Origin: Cercospora beticola | Lineage: Eukaryota; Ascomycota; Dothideomycetes; Mycosphaerellales; Mycosphaerellaceae | Length of the DNA stretch: 64,000 nucleotides | Assembly: GCF_033473495.1 (NCBI RefSeq) | Contig: NC_088938.1 | Coordinates: forward strand, 2,232,001-2,296,000 | Reading direction: 5' to 3' | Shown: in pieces, positions 54,168 through 64,000 of the stretch | Position numbering within the stretch: the stretch's first letter is position 1 | Layout of the letters: every line of letters starts with the position of its first letter | Notes under the pieces: model-generated | Told to the model about the DNA's origin: nothing | The model's database searches: none | What the model saw: only the letters and a program-made list of their open reading frames with translations | Position numbers and translations under genes: made by a program

Positions 54168-55918
54168 ATGAAGATGCGGAAACTCCTCGACGTCGCCGGC
54201 ACTCTGGTCCTTCTCCACTCCTTCGTCCCCTTGGTCTCGGGCCAGAATTGCTACTATCCAAACGGCGATGTTGCGAGGACGGATGCATCGTGCTCAAGCG
54301 ATGGCGGCGCATGCTGTCCGCTCAATTGGGAGTGCTTGAGCAATGGGCTCTGCTACCTGGAGAACGCGGACTACTATGGGCGGTACACGTGCACTGATCG
54401 ATCTTGGGGCGGCGACTGTCCGCAGTATTGCACTTCGAGTAAGTTGAGCAAGGGGAATCTGCGCCGGACCGCATGGACTGATTGAGCCATTCAGACAACA
54501 CCGCCGCTGGAAATGAAGCCATCATGTGGTGCCCCGATGGGAGCTGGTGCTGTGACAAGAACCGAGATCCTAACAAGCCGACCTGCTGTGACTGGGATGA
54601 CAAGGAGGAGATTGATGTGCCCAATTTCTCGACCATCGCTTCAATCGCGAGCATCCCTAAATCACCGTCTGCCGTTCCCGCCTTCACCAGAGACAGCACG
54701 AGCGCCGCAAAGCCCACCACATCAGACGATGCAACCACTCCCTCCTCGAGTCGAGAGTCCACCACCACCTCAATCTCACAGCCCCCGTCAACCATCACTA
54801 GTCGAGTCACTTCATCCGACTCCACCGGCGGGACCATCGTCATAACATCTGTGGTAGTCAGCCAACCGAAGCCCACCTCCACAAGTTCCAGCTCAGATGA
54901 CAACTCCCCCAGCAGATTCAGTGACAACAAGGGCACGATCATCGGTGCCAGCATTGGCGCAGTCCTCGGAGTCCTCATCCTCGCGGCCCTAGCTTTCTTC
55001 CTCTTCCGCCGGCGTCAAAATAAGAACAAACACCAGAGTCCTCCAACATCAGACTACTATCCTGACAATCACATGACCTTCATGTACAACCACAGCAAGA
55101 ACGCGCACGAGATTGACTCATTCCCCGTGGCAGATGTCAACAATATCAGCGGCGGCGGTGGCGGGGCACGGGGAAAAGATAAGAGCCGGCCAATTAGTGA
55201 GTTGACAGGCTCAAACCATTTCATGCCAGGGGCAGGAGATGGGAGTCCTGGAAGTCCAGTGAGCAGTTTGGGAACGAGTACGGTGAATGGAGTGAGTCCG
55301 CCAATGTACAGTCCAAACGTCGGCAGCAACGGGGCAGCAGGAGGAGGCTGGGGAACGACACCAGTGATGAATAGCACGATTCTGCCGGGCGTGCAAGAGC
55401 AGCCGGAGCCGCAAGAGTTGCCACCAGAAGGGAACCCGCCGAGGGAAATGCAACATTGGGGCACAGCGGCGTGGATGGGAGCTGCAGCGCCACCGCCACC
55501 GCCTGCGAAAGCACAACATCAGCAGTCAGCTTCGTGGTCGCGGCCGACATACGGTCAGCAACCGCAACAGCACGCTAACGTGCCCTGGCATCCACCCCAA
55601 GAAGTCTGGCAGCAGCAGCCAGCAGGACAACAGCAGCATGGAAAACAAGAAGTGACAGAACTGCGACCAAGTGAACCAAACAACGCGAATACCACATACC
55701 AACCTTACAGACGGCCAGGCCATACTCCTCAAGGCTCGATCGGAGCAGCAGTCGCTCAACGCAGCGACGAAGACGATCCATTCGCCAACAAAGCTCCAAG
55801 CAGCAGCGGCAGCGGACGCAGCAGAGCAAGTCGAGTGAGCGACGAAGACGCACTGCGAACTTCGAGCCCGGATCCTCCACAGCCGATACAAGGGGGTCTG
55901 AGAGTGGTGAATCAATAA
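54168..55918 (+). CDS. Cysteine-rich, single-pass cell-surface glycoprotein
   Basis: Exons 54168-54438 and 54495-55918 give 564 residues. A signal peptide ends about at LVSG (MKMRKLLDVAGTLVLLHSFV). The ectodomain carries 14 cysteines in motifs NCYYPNGDVARTDASCSSDG, GACCPLNWECLSNGLCYLEN and WCPDGSWCCDKNRDPNKPTC. A Ser/Thr-rich stalk (likely O-glycosylated) leads to one membrane helix, GTIIGASIGAVLGVLILAAL, then a basic stop RRRQNKNK. The cytosolic tail of about 300 residues is rich in Gly, Pro, Gln and Ser with no enzyme domain. The layout recalls fungal wall-stress sensors, but the cysteine pattern is not WSC. It looks like a filamentous-fungal family of unknown function; a sensor role is inference. 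Confidence 0.85.
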
Positions 55919-58822
55919 GAAAGAGCGAGCTGGAGACCGTACATAACACTCAAGGTGAAGAGGAGAAAGGGGCGAGTGGCAAGCGAGTATGAGTCTGCGA
56001 ATCGCAGCTAATACCGTACCTCTTATACAACAACAGCGAAACTGGGCCGTTTTGTTGTCGCGGCGACTGTGTAGAATTCTCTCGGAGCAGAACCCACTTA
56101 CTTTTCCCTTTGTAGCTTCATGTACATGGCATTCAGCCTTTATGAACGGGGAAGTTGTGAACACGTTGGTGATCTTCGGCAGCGTGTTCATGGCTCAACT
56201 GTACGATAGTGTCTGTTGTCTGAGGAGGTCCTTTCCTAGCCTTGCTCTCTGAGTGACACTGCGATTGCATGCGGGAGGTTTCGCATGGCATGCACGGAAA
56301 ATGATGGTTCGTCGTAGCGAGCTGTTCGACTTTGGCTGTTACTTCAATATTCCACCGACGAGTGCTTGGCTTTGCTCCGACGTATGGACCAGAATAGTAG
56401 TGACGTTTCAATCATGAATTGGAGTTTGGGCACGAGCCCTCATCCTGGGAAGCGAGCCAAATGCGGACTTCATGTCAAATCAAGCACAGCATTGGCTGCT
56501 GCTTAATGCCCACCAGGTTCATCCCAAATGGTGCTCTATTGTGGTTGCGTTCTCTGTTGCAGTCAAGAGTTGCAAGATAATCATGCTTCGGAGACTTCGT
56601 GCAGAGTCGTGCCTGAATGTCATCAAGGAGGCAGTTGCCGCTCCTGCTTGGAGCCAACTATATGGCAAGCCATTCGCGTGGAATTTTGACCATTTCGGAG
56701 GTCGTCCTCCTTGAGTGTCTTATCAATTCTGCTTGTTGCCTGCGCGACAGCATGCTCATGAACCATATTTCAGCACAAACTTGAACACGAATCCAGTGCG
56801 CAAGGGCCGGCATGTCACTTCTAGCGCCGTACACGGATTTCGCACCCAAGCTGAACGTCGCTACTGTTCCCACCTTATACTCTACACGTCGATACTGAGT
56901 GAGCGACTCGCATTGCAATGTGTCACCACTACTCCCGCACATCCTACCGGGAGTGAGCTACCTGGGCGTCGTAGCACAATTCTACAGCACACCTAGCAAA
57001 TGTCGTCACTTGTGACTCCACGCGTATCAAGCAACCGACCGCAAGTTGCGTCGTTTTTGTTGAGCTGTCTGATGGGCTTTGCTTGTGAAAGTGCGTTATG
57101 TCAGGTGGGTTTGGGCGTGAGGCCGTTGGTGGAAGACATTCGGATTTTTCGAGTCGATCGGTCGAGGGAAGTATTCGGAATTCGGCTGGAGGTCATGAGG
57201 AGCAGCGATCTGATCTGAACGCGGTGAGCATTCCCTTCAGGGGGTACAACGGACTTGCGAGCGTTGCACCCGCCTCTGTGGGGGTGGTTTGAGGCTGCGG
57301 AGCTGTGACGGTGCTGTGCCACGTTCTCGCCGGCGCAGCCCAGCAGCTTATCGGCAGTGTTGCTCGACAAGTGCAGTGGAAGTGGTGTGAGAGGATGCGA
57401 AAGTGCATGGAAGGACGGGAGAGGTGGCACTCGGTCGTGCTGACGACGCCTGTGGCCTCGCGCTGGGTGCTGGTGCTCAGCTGCAAGAGCTATGGGAGGG
57501 GGAAAGCCGGGAGCACTTGCTGGAGCAAAGCTTATGCACGAGTTACTGCGGCGACAGAGCACGACAACGTCAGACGCGCCGCCGCGCGCAGTCTCGATCC
57601 GTCGCGGGCGCGCACAGCAGCGACGAGCGGTGCGGACGAGGGAGGAATGCCGCGGGAATGAGGTGCTGATGATGGTGATGGAGGAGGAGGAAGCTGATAA
57701 GCCTGCTCGACGGCACTGGCAGAGGCAGCGCAGCAACAAGAACAGGCAGAAACAGCGCGACAGGGAAGCCGATGCCGGGGGCGTGCCGGAATCACGATCG
57801 CGTCCCAGAAGATTGCGAAACGCAGCGGTCGAATCAGGGCGCGCGCAGCAAGGCCACCTTCGCCTTCAGCTGCGCTAGCTCCAAATCCAAACGTGCCCAA
57901 AGTCTGCCAAACCTGTCCCGCCGCTTTTTCTCTGCCCGCGAGCCCAGCCAGCCAGCCCGCCGTTCTCGTGATCCGCCCGCTCGCCAGCAGCTCTCCCGCC
58001 GTCGTGCTGCTGCTGCTGCTGCCACTGCTCCCTCTGCCACGCCGCCTGCATACTCCCACCGCTCCCCATGTCAGCGACTACACCGCGACCACAAACAGCC
58101 TCGCGCCCCGGCGGCCCGGCAGCGCAGAGGCGGCATCGCGGCGTGTGAAGAGTGGCAAGTCCAGCTGCGAGGGAGGCAGCGTCGCAAAAGCCCAGCTCGG
58201 GATTTCGCTGCTGGCTGGCTGGGCTGCCAAAAAGGCATGACCTGCCAGTTCCTGCCTCAGGTTGCAAACGCTAGATGCCTTCCATCCTTCTTTCCTCTCC
58301 TCTTGCACCTGCCAGTCAGCGCTCGCTGCCCACACCACTCTCTCACCATTCTCTTCTGCGCACCTTGCTTGCCGACGCGAACACGCACCCGCCGTCTCAT
58401 TCTTCTGACTCTCAACAGTACTGTCGCCGCACCCACACCATCTCCACCGCCGCACCACCGCCGCTTCCACCCTCACCCAAAGCGCAGCCGGATTGGGAGG
58501 CCCGCTCCACGACTCGATTTTCTCGCGCCATCCTTCTCATGACCCATCGGTACGCACTTCACGGGCATCAGACGCCGTCGGCCAGTCGTCGAGAGTGCTT
58601 TTCGGAGACCTGAGCGTGTCCCGTCGTCGCGAACCGCTTCTGACCTGCCCGCTTGCAGTCCGTCCGTTGTCGAGACCGCGCACCACACCACACCGCAAAC
58701 GCTGCGCAGCACTGTTCTGCCCTACGATCTGAGCGTCGACCGTGGCGGTACAGTCATGCGACGCCAAATTGACCTCCTTCCCGTCACCTAACCCACACGC
58801 GCCCTCCTACAGACGAGATAGC
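55919..58822. other. Long intergenic interval (2.9 kb) upstream of SET3
   Basis: It includes AT-rich 3' flank, then GC- and CT-rich DNA with a (CTG)5-like run near 58005-58021. ORFs up to 256 codons (57772-58542, plus) are Arg/Pro/Ser/Ala-rich and look like leader sequence, not protein. Upstream ATGs there could act as uORFs for SET3 if transcribed. Confidence 0.45.
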
Positions 58823-61714
58823 ATGACAGACGCCCACTTCTCTGTCAAGCCTGTCAACGGTCACGACCTTTCTCACCACATCACTCCGCTCCATCCCGTG
58901 TCGCACCAGCAGCGTTATCATGTGCCCCTGGTCAATGGCGACCCCGAGGACGACGGCCAGATCAGCTGTATCTGTGGCTTCGCAGACGACGACGGCTGGA
59001 CGGTCGCGTGCGACAAATGCAACCGGTGGCAGCACCAGTCCTGCTACTACCCGCAATTCGACGAGCGACAGTTGCCAGAGCATCTACAGCACTACTGTGT
59101 CGAATGCGAGCCTCGGGATGTCGACGTCCTTGCCGCGCGGCGTCACCAACTTGCCAAACGCGAGCCCAGTGAGCCGCTCACAAACGGCATCAAGCGGGCA
59201 GCATCAAAGAGCCACAAGAAGAAGGTCAAAGAACCAGCACCTGCATACACAAACGGATGGCCGATTGACAAACTGAGAAACGACCGCAACAGTGCCGGCC
59301 CACGCGATCAGCAGCCGCCGGCCAAGCGACCCAAGACGAGCCATCGCACTTCAGACTCGACCACCACTACTACTACCACCACCACCAAAGGCCACTCACG
59401 GAAGCGCAACGCATCCACCGCCAATCACCGACGGAGCCTCTCACGGTCGCCCGAGACACCCATCGAGCGCTACTCGGATCATTTCCTCCAAAGTTATGCC
59501 GACGATGAATGGTCGGTGACTGACAATAATCTACACGATTCGATTCAAGTCACCAACTCGCTTTCTGAGTGGGTCGAAATGCATGAAGAGGACTTCGAGG
59601 AAGAACACGGGCAAATCAAGGGCGAAGCTCTGATGAGATACGACGATGACCTCGACAACATGCCAGGCAAAGCGCAACTTGTCATTGTTGAGCGGCAGGA
59701 CGACGATGTCTTACATCGCGGTCAACCCGTCAAGTGGAAAACGGTCACAGTTCAAGAGCCATTGCCCACGGGTGCTTACATTGGCGAACTCAAAGGACGT
59801 ATTTGCTTCAAGAAGGAGTATCAGCAGGACTCTTCAAACCGCTGGGCGGAGATGCGTCATCCTGAGCCATTCGTATTCTTCCTCCCGAAGCTACCCATCG
59901 TCCTGGATGCCCGTACCGAGGGCACCGACCTGCGATTCGTGAGACGGAGCTGTTACCCCAACGCACGGCTACAGGTCCTGATCACTGGTAAGGCCGACTA
60001 CCACTTCTGCTTCTTGTCCAGCCGAGAAATTCAGCCAGGCGAAGAGATCTCCATCGCCTGGGAGACCACAGAGGGCATGCCGCACCTGATGAAGCCGAAC
60101 TTGACACAGGACGAGCTGGAACACTTCTCGACATGGGTCTCCACAGTTCTGGCCAACTGCGGCCCTTGCGCGTGTGGTATGCCGGTGGAAGATCTCGACC
60201 AACACGGCGCTTGCTACATGGCCCGCTTCGACAGACGTCTTGGACCTGGTGACGAGCGGCCGGCGAAAGCACCAAAAGCCAAGAAGCGGAAAAATGGACA
60301 GCACATATCGCCATTGCATACGCATTCTGTAAACAGCCGCTCCGGAAGCGAAGCAAGAAAGATAGATCCTGACGATGATGGCACTGACTCGCGCTCCGCG
60401 TCTGGTTCGGCTGGCCGAGGGTCTGCGAGTCGCGACATTACACCCAACACGCATTACTCTACCAATGGCACTGGCATGCCAGAACTCTCGGAGCGAGAGA
60501 AGAAGAAGCTGGCCAAAGAAGAAGAGATGTTCCGACGGCAAGAGGAAGAGAGCATGGGCAAGGCAAAGAAGAAGCGCACCAGTGATGGCTCAAATTTGAA
60601 CACACCGAGTGCGACAGCTTCGAAGCAGCTCGGCTTTCCTCCCAATGGATCGTCAAAGAACTCTGACACTGCCACATCACGGCAGACATCTGTCAAAGCT
60701 GCAGGCGGCCGCAAGACGAAGACGCAAAAGTCTATCACGAAGCCTCCCAGTCGCGTGGTCAAGCGACCACGACCAGTCTACGTTGATGCTGTCACCCAGT
60801 GTGACTTAGACCAAGAGGAGGCCGAACGTCGAGCACCAATCCCGTCCGCACGGAAACCGTTCAAGTCCTTGCGTCAGACTTTACTAGAGCGATGTGCACG
60901 GAACAATCGTGCCATTCTGTCGTCTGCGCCGTCCAGTCCTGTCTCACTGCAGAAGAGCCCCCGACAAGAAGATGCAATGGACATTGATCGGGACACTCTG
61001 CGCGATCGTTCGTCACCAGTGCCTGTTGAGCGGCCGCGGTCGGCCAGCTCCGGGCCCAGGGCTGACAGCGGACCCGTCGAAGACGCAGAGATGCCTGACG
61101 CCGGGGACGAAGCCGAACCGAAGCAGGAGCCGCCTTCGGATCTCGCTGCAACGTCCAATGCCATCGCGGACGATGTTGGACAACTACACAAGAAGTCGAG
61201 TCCAGTCGAGCCGTCGCCAGCCCCACCATGGCCTGCGAAGTCTTCGCCTGGATCTGCAGCATCCGAACAGACCTCGTCAAAGCCAGCGGGCATGCGTCTC
61301 GACATGCCTCCGCCTTCGGCAAACCCATTCAGCTCGTCGTCGGCTACGTCTCCTGCTGGTGGTCCAACAACTGGCAGCGGTTACATCGCCCAGTCGCCCG
61401 CAAGCATGACACCTGGCTCAATTTTTCCTCCCAGCGTTGCAGCCGCTGTCGCTCCCAGCCCAGCAAAGAAGAAGCTGAGCCTGAGCGATTATACTCGGCG
61501 AAAGGCTAAGAAGGAGGATTCGGAATTGAGCCATCGCGAGAGCAGTCCAGCTTCGTCAACTTCTGGCACTGTAGTGCCGCCACTACAGCCATCTTCCGCG
61601 CTCGAAGCACGTGCAGCGGAGGGCACTGCCATAGAAGAAGACATCAAGATGGAAGAGGCGGTTGCGGGGCCGGCGACAGCGGAAAGTGCGCCTCCGACAG
61701 TAACGGCGGCCTGA
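58823..61714 (+). CDS. SET3: Set3-type PHD-SET chromatin protein
   Basis: A single exon of 963 residues from the ATG at 58823 (MTDAHFSVKPVNG); the open frame upstream begins only with GTG. A PHD finger at about 49-98 has the Cys4-His-Cys3 pattern (CICGFADDDGWTVACDKCNR, WQHQSC, YCVEC). A SET domain lies at about 315-420 (GAYIGELKGRICFKKEYQQD; RFVRRSCYPNARLQVL; EIQPGEEISIAWE). The usual catalytic NHSC is replaced by RRSC and the terminal Tyr motif by AWE, as in yeast Set3, MLL5 and UpSET, which lack methyltransferase activity. A nine-threonine run lies at 59358-59384, with long charged and Ser/Pro-rich disordered regions and a lysine/glutamate helix (EREKKKLAKEEEMFRRQEEE). In yeast, Set3 scaffolds a histone deacetylase complex and binds methylated H3K4 through the PHD. 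Confidence 0.9.
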   Translation: MTDAHFSVKPVNGHDLSHHITPLHPVSHQQRYHVPLVNGDPEDDGQISCICGFADDDGWTVACDKCNRWQHQSCYYPQFDERQLPEHLQHYCVECEPRDVDVLAARRHQLAKREPSEPLTNGIKRAASKSHKKKVKEPAPAYTNGWPIDKLRNDRNSAGPRDQQPPAKRPKTSHRTSDSTTTTTTTTTKGHSRKRNASTANHRRSLSRSPETPIERYSDHFLQSYADDEWSVTDNNLHDSIQVTNSLSEWVEMHEEDFEEEHGQIKGEALMRYDDDLDNMPGKAQLVIVERQDDDVLHRGQPVKWKTVTVQEPLPTGAYIGELKGRICFKKEYQQDSSNRWAEMRHPEPFVFFLPKLPIVLDARTEGTDLRFVRRSCYPNARLQVLITGKADYHFCFLSSREIQPGEEISIAWETTEGMPHLMKPNLTQDELEHFSTWVSTVLANCGPCACGMPVEDLDQHGACYMARFDRRLGPGDERPAKAPKAKKRKNGQHISPLHTHSVNSRSGSEARKIDPDDDGTDSRSASGSAGRGSASRDITPNTHYSTNGTGMPELSEREKKKLAKEEEMFRRQEEESMGKAKKKRTSDGSNLNTPSATASKQLGFPPNGSSKNSDTATSRQTSVKAAGGRKTKTQKSITKPPSRVVKRPRPVYVDAVTQCDLDQEEAERRAPIPSARKPFKSLRQTLLERCARNNRAILSSAPSSPVSLQKSPRQEDAMDIDRDTLRDRSSPVPVERPRSASSGPRADSGPVEDAEMPDAGDEAEPKQEPPSDLAATSNAIADDVGQLHKKSSPVEPSPAPPWPAKSSPGSAASEQTSSKPAGMRLDMPPPSANPFSSSSATSPAGGPTTGSGYIAQSPASMTPGSIFPPSVAAAVAPSPAKKKLSLSDYTRRKAKKEDSELSHRESSPASSTSGTVVPPLQPSSALEARAAEGTAIEEDIKMEEAVAGPATAESAPPTVTAA

Positions 61715-62457
61715 ATAGAGAGCACTCTCACGAAAAGATGTCTGTTTGATCTGTGTCCGGTTTAGCGTGGCGCGTGGTGGGATGGGCTTCTCTACTATTC
61801 ACGATTCAAGAAATGACGATGCAAGAAGATGCATGCTAGAGTATTTGAGGAAGAAGGGCTTTTTTGGAACGGATGGATTTTACGACAAGACGGAATCATG
61901 ATGTGTCGCCCACCTGATGCTGGGGATGCAACAAGGTGTGGCTTGACTCTTCTGTACTTTATACCTGACCCACTGCGAGGCAGCTGGCTTTTCTCTTGAG
62001 TAGCATACTTAGTCCACGAGATGCGAACAGAAGAAACTGAACCAATGAAATTTTGAACATGTATGTAAGTGCAGATTTCCTTGCTCTGATCTGACCGACA
62101 CTTCAGCGGCTGCATGGCAAATACAATTGCACTAACGGCGGCCGGTGGTTGCACAACTGTCAGTGTGCAGGTGCAACAAAGGCATTGTGGAACGTTTCGG
62201 AGGTTGCTGGTTGCCCCGGGTGATGGTTTGTTTCGATGGATCAGCGCCGTTTCGAATCCGACAGCCGACATGCGAACGCCAACAAACTTCAGATCACTTT
62301 GCGACTCGCTTCACTGCACTCAACACTAGATCGTGATTCTGATAATAGCCGAAGAAGAGGACGACGCGGTTTATTCATGATGCTGGTGTGAGACAACAGC
62401 AGCAACCACATTCCTCGCAAACACATTCCAATCGCTTCAACACCGGCAAGCTGCTCC
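61715..62457. other. Intergenic between SET3 and chitin synthase
   Basis: SET3 3' flank and chitin synthase promoter/leader. A minus ORF of 158 codons (61795-62271) has no protein character. Confidence 0.5.
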
Positions 62458-64000
62458 ATGGCGGCGCCGAATTCACCACACGGCTATGGCCCACCGCCGG
62501 GCTATGACGACGAGGAAGCACACACACCGACAAACGCATCGACCATGCGTCTGCTCACGAGTCCCGAGGAGGGCGTCTACGCAGCGTCAGTACCGCCCAG
62601 CAGCAACAAGCCCTCTCCGCATGATTTGTTTCTTCGCGCCCAAGAACGGTTGAACAGTCACAACCAGCGAGCGCACCACAGTAGCCAGGACCCTCATGCC
62701 TACCCTCCTCCATCACCTACAGCTCCATCGCATTATGCCCGCTCAGAAGCTCCTGCGCCCCCGGGCGAAGAGCTCAGCTCCCTCTTGCGCGAGGTCGAGA
62801 GCGACTTGTCCCAGTCGAGCGCTCCTCGGTCTGCCGCAGCACACCCCCGAACGAAGCGTTACAAAGTGCGATTCAATCAGCAGCAAAAAGGCAGCCTAGA
62901 AGAGCAGCCAACGCCAAGCATGCCAGAAGAAGAAGACATTAGCTCATATAATCCTTACAGCAGCGGCAGGCCCGACAGTCCCACGAGAAGTTACCGTACA
63001 GGCAGCCCAACACGATCGTACGCGCCACACTCTACCTTGAGCAGTCAGCCGTCCACCTCCAGGCTGGGACGGCCACCATCGGTGTTGGACAACGCACCAG
63101 GCATGCCTCCCCCGAGCGACTCATACGACCCTTTCAGACCGAATTCGAGGGGCTCTACAAGTCCTTCGAAAGCTTTCACGCCACGCGGGAGTCGCGAATA
63201 TCCCAGACCTCCAGCCACGAACGTTCCCTACGAGCCAGCGGACATCAATGGCGGACCACGACCAGGCACGCCATCTTCGGCATACGGCGGCTCGCCTAGG
63301 AGGCCACTGCCACCGCAGCCACTTTTTGCGGCGGGAAGGCCGCCGTCAATGATGAGCTTGGATCCAAAAGAACCAGGCATGACCGCAATACCTATCGAGG
63401 ACGATGATACTGATCCGTTCGGGCCACCGACTGGAGATAGTGACCTGCAGCGCCCTAGGCCGGTCTCGCGGCACACTTTCCAGTCGGAGTCCACTCTGAC
63501 AGATGACTTTGAAAAGGAGCATGATGAAGATCTGCATGGCCCTGCTCCCGATGGCTTCCAACAGAGACGAGGTGCTCGTCCAGCTCAGATGACGAGGAAG
63601 GAAGTGAAGCTGATCAACGGAGAGCTCATTTTGGAATGCAAGATCCCGACCATTCTCTACTCTTTCCTGCCAAGGAGAGACGATGTCGAGTTCACGCATA
63701 TGAGATACACTGCGGTGACTTGCGATCCGAACGACTTTGTCGACCGAGGCTACAAATTGCGCCAGAATATTGGCTCGACAACGAGAGAGACAGAGCTGTT
63801 GATCTGCATCACCATGTACAATGAAAACGAGATCGATTTCACGCGGACGATGCATGGTGTTATGCGCAATCTGGCGCACTTTTGCAGTCGTGCAAAGTCC
63901 AGGACCTGGGGCAAAGATGGCTGGCAGAAGATTGTCGTCTGCATTATTTCTGACGGACGCGCCAAAGTTCACCCTCGAACACTGGATGCGCTGGCTGCCA
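62458..64000 (+). CDS. Chitin synthase, N-terminal part (cut by right edge)
   Basis: The ATG at 62458 opens [20 protein letters not shown], and the frame stays open for 514 codons to the window end. Residues 1-370 are disordered and rich in Pro/Ser/Arg, with short repeats [19 protein letters not shown] and many potential phosphorylation sites. From about 380 the chitin synthase N-terminal domain appears: [59 protein letters not shown]. The start of the catalytic glycosyltransferase follows ([40 protein letters not shown]). The enzyme makes chitin from UDP-GlcNAc at the plasma membrane. Motifs fit division-1 synthases (classes I-III); the class cannot be fixed without the C-terminal part, which lies outside. 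No intron is visible so far. Confidence 0.93.
   Translation, partial: MAAPNSPHGYGPPPGYDDEEAHTPTNASTMRLLTSPEEGVYAASVPPSSNKPSPHDLFLRAQERLNSHNQRAHHSSQDPHAYPPPSPTAPSHYARSEAPAPPGEELSSLLREVESDLSQSSAPRSAAAHPRTKRYKVRFNQQQKGSLEEQPTPSMPEEEDISSYNPYSSGRPDSPTRSYRTGSPTRSYAPHSTLSSQPSTSRLGRPPSVLDNAPGMPPPSDSYDPFRPNSRGSTSPSKAFTPRGSREYPRPPATNVPYEPADINGGPRPGTPSSAYGGSPRRPLPPQPLFAAGRPPSMMSLDPKEPGMTAIPIEDDDTDPFGPPTGDSDLQRPRPVSRHTFQSESTLTDDFEKEHDEDLHGPAPDGFQQRRGARPAQMTRKEVKLINGELILECKIPTILYSFLPRRDDVEFTHMRYTAVTCDPNDFVDRGYKLRQNIGSTTRETELLICITMYNENEIDFTRTMHGVMRNLAHFCSRAKSRTWGKDGWQKIVVCIISDGRAKVHPRTLDALAA

Noticed and set aside
57772..58542. 256-codon plus ORF upstream of SET3
   Set aside because: Arg/Pro/Ser/Ala-rich and CT-rich, with no domain; best read as leader or promoter DNA.
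1..64000. CRISPR arrays, polyketide or non-ribosomal synthetase genes, rRNA genes, centromere or telomere repeats
   Set aside because: None is visible; a eukaryotic nuclear window would not be expected to hold CRISPR arrays.

Overview
The window is nuclear DNA of a filamentous ascomycete. It has spliceosomal introns of about 50-230 bp with GT..AG borders and CTGAC-type branch points, compact protein-coding genes on both strands, a tRNA gene with an intron, and fungal-only families (plasma-membrane H+-ATPase, chitin synthase, PHD-SET Set3, vacuolar alpha-mannosidase, a 12-cysteine GPI protein). Gene structure and family content suit a Dothideomycete such as a Mycosphaerellales/Capnodiales species, but that placement is inference.

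Left edge (1-2.4 kb) is accessory-looking. It holds a truncated arylsulfotransferase-family gene, a 102-residue secreted precursor with four copies of a tyrosine-containing peptide separated by dibasic Kex2 sites, and a 304-bp MITE-like element flanked by an 8-bp target duplication. From 2.7 to 13 kb come mitochondrial DnaJ (MDJ1), tRNA-Gly(CCC), a gene-poor zone with decayed coding relics (5.3-5.8 and 8.0-10.2 kb), a small hypothetical gene and a six-exon PPIL1-type cyclophilin.

From 13 to 31.7 kb the DNA is mostly conserved housekeeping: a soluble fumarate reductase fused to cytochrome b5, an F-box-like protein, a YPT35-like PX protein, a cysteine-rich GPI protein, the divergent pair VPS33/HTS1, a small membrane protein, AMS1 alpha-mannosidase and a TPR-like/disordered protein. 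From 33 to 42 kb, all on the minus strand, lie a cupin protein, a GNAT acetyltransferase, VPS53 and two large hypothetical proteins, one with an apparent frameshift.

From 44.9 kb to the right edge are a P-type H+-ATPase, an eight-exon short-chain dehydrogenase with a 4-nt microexon, a haem-thiolate peroxidase, a cysteine-rich single-pass surface protein, SET3, and the N-terminal part of a chitin synthase cut by the edge. There is no operon logic. The recurring theme is endomembrane and cell-surface function (VPS33, VPS53, YPT35-like, AMS1, H+-ATPase, chitin synthase). The most novel candidate is the Kex2-processed repeat-peptide precursor next to the arylsulfotransferase gene. Exon borders were read by eye from splice signals and frame continuity.
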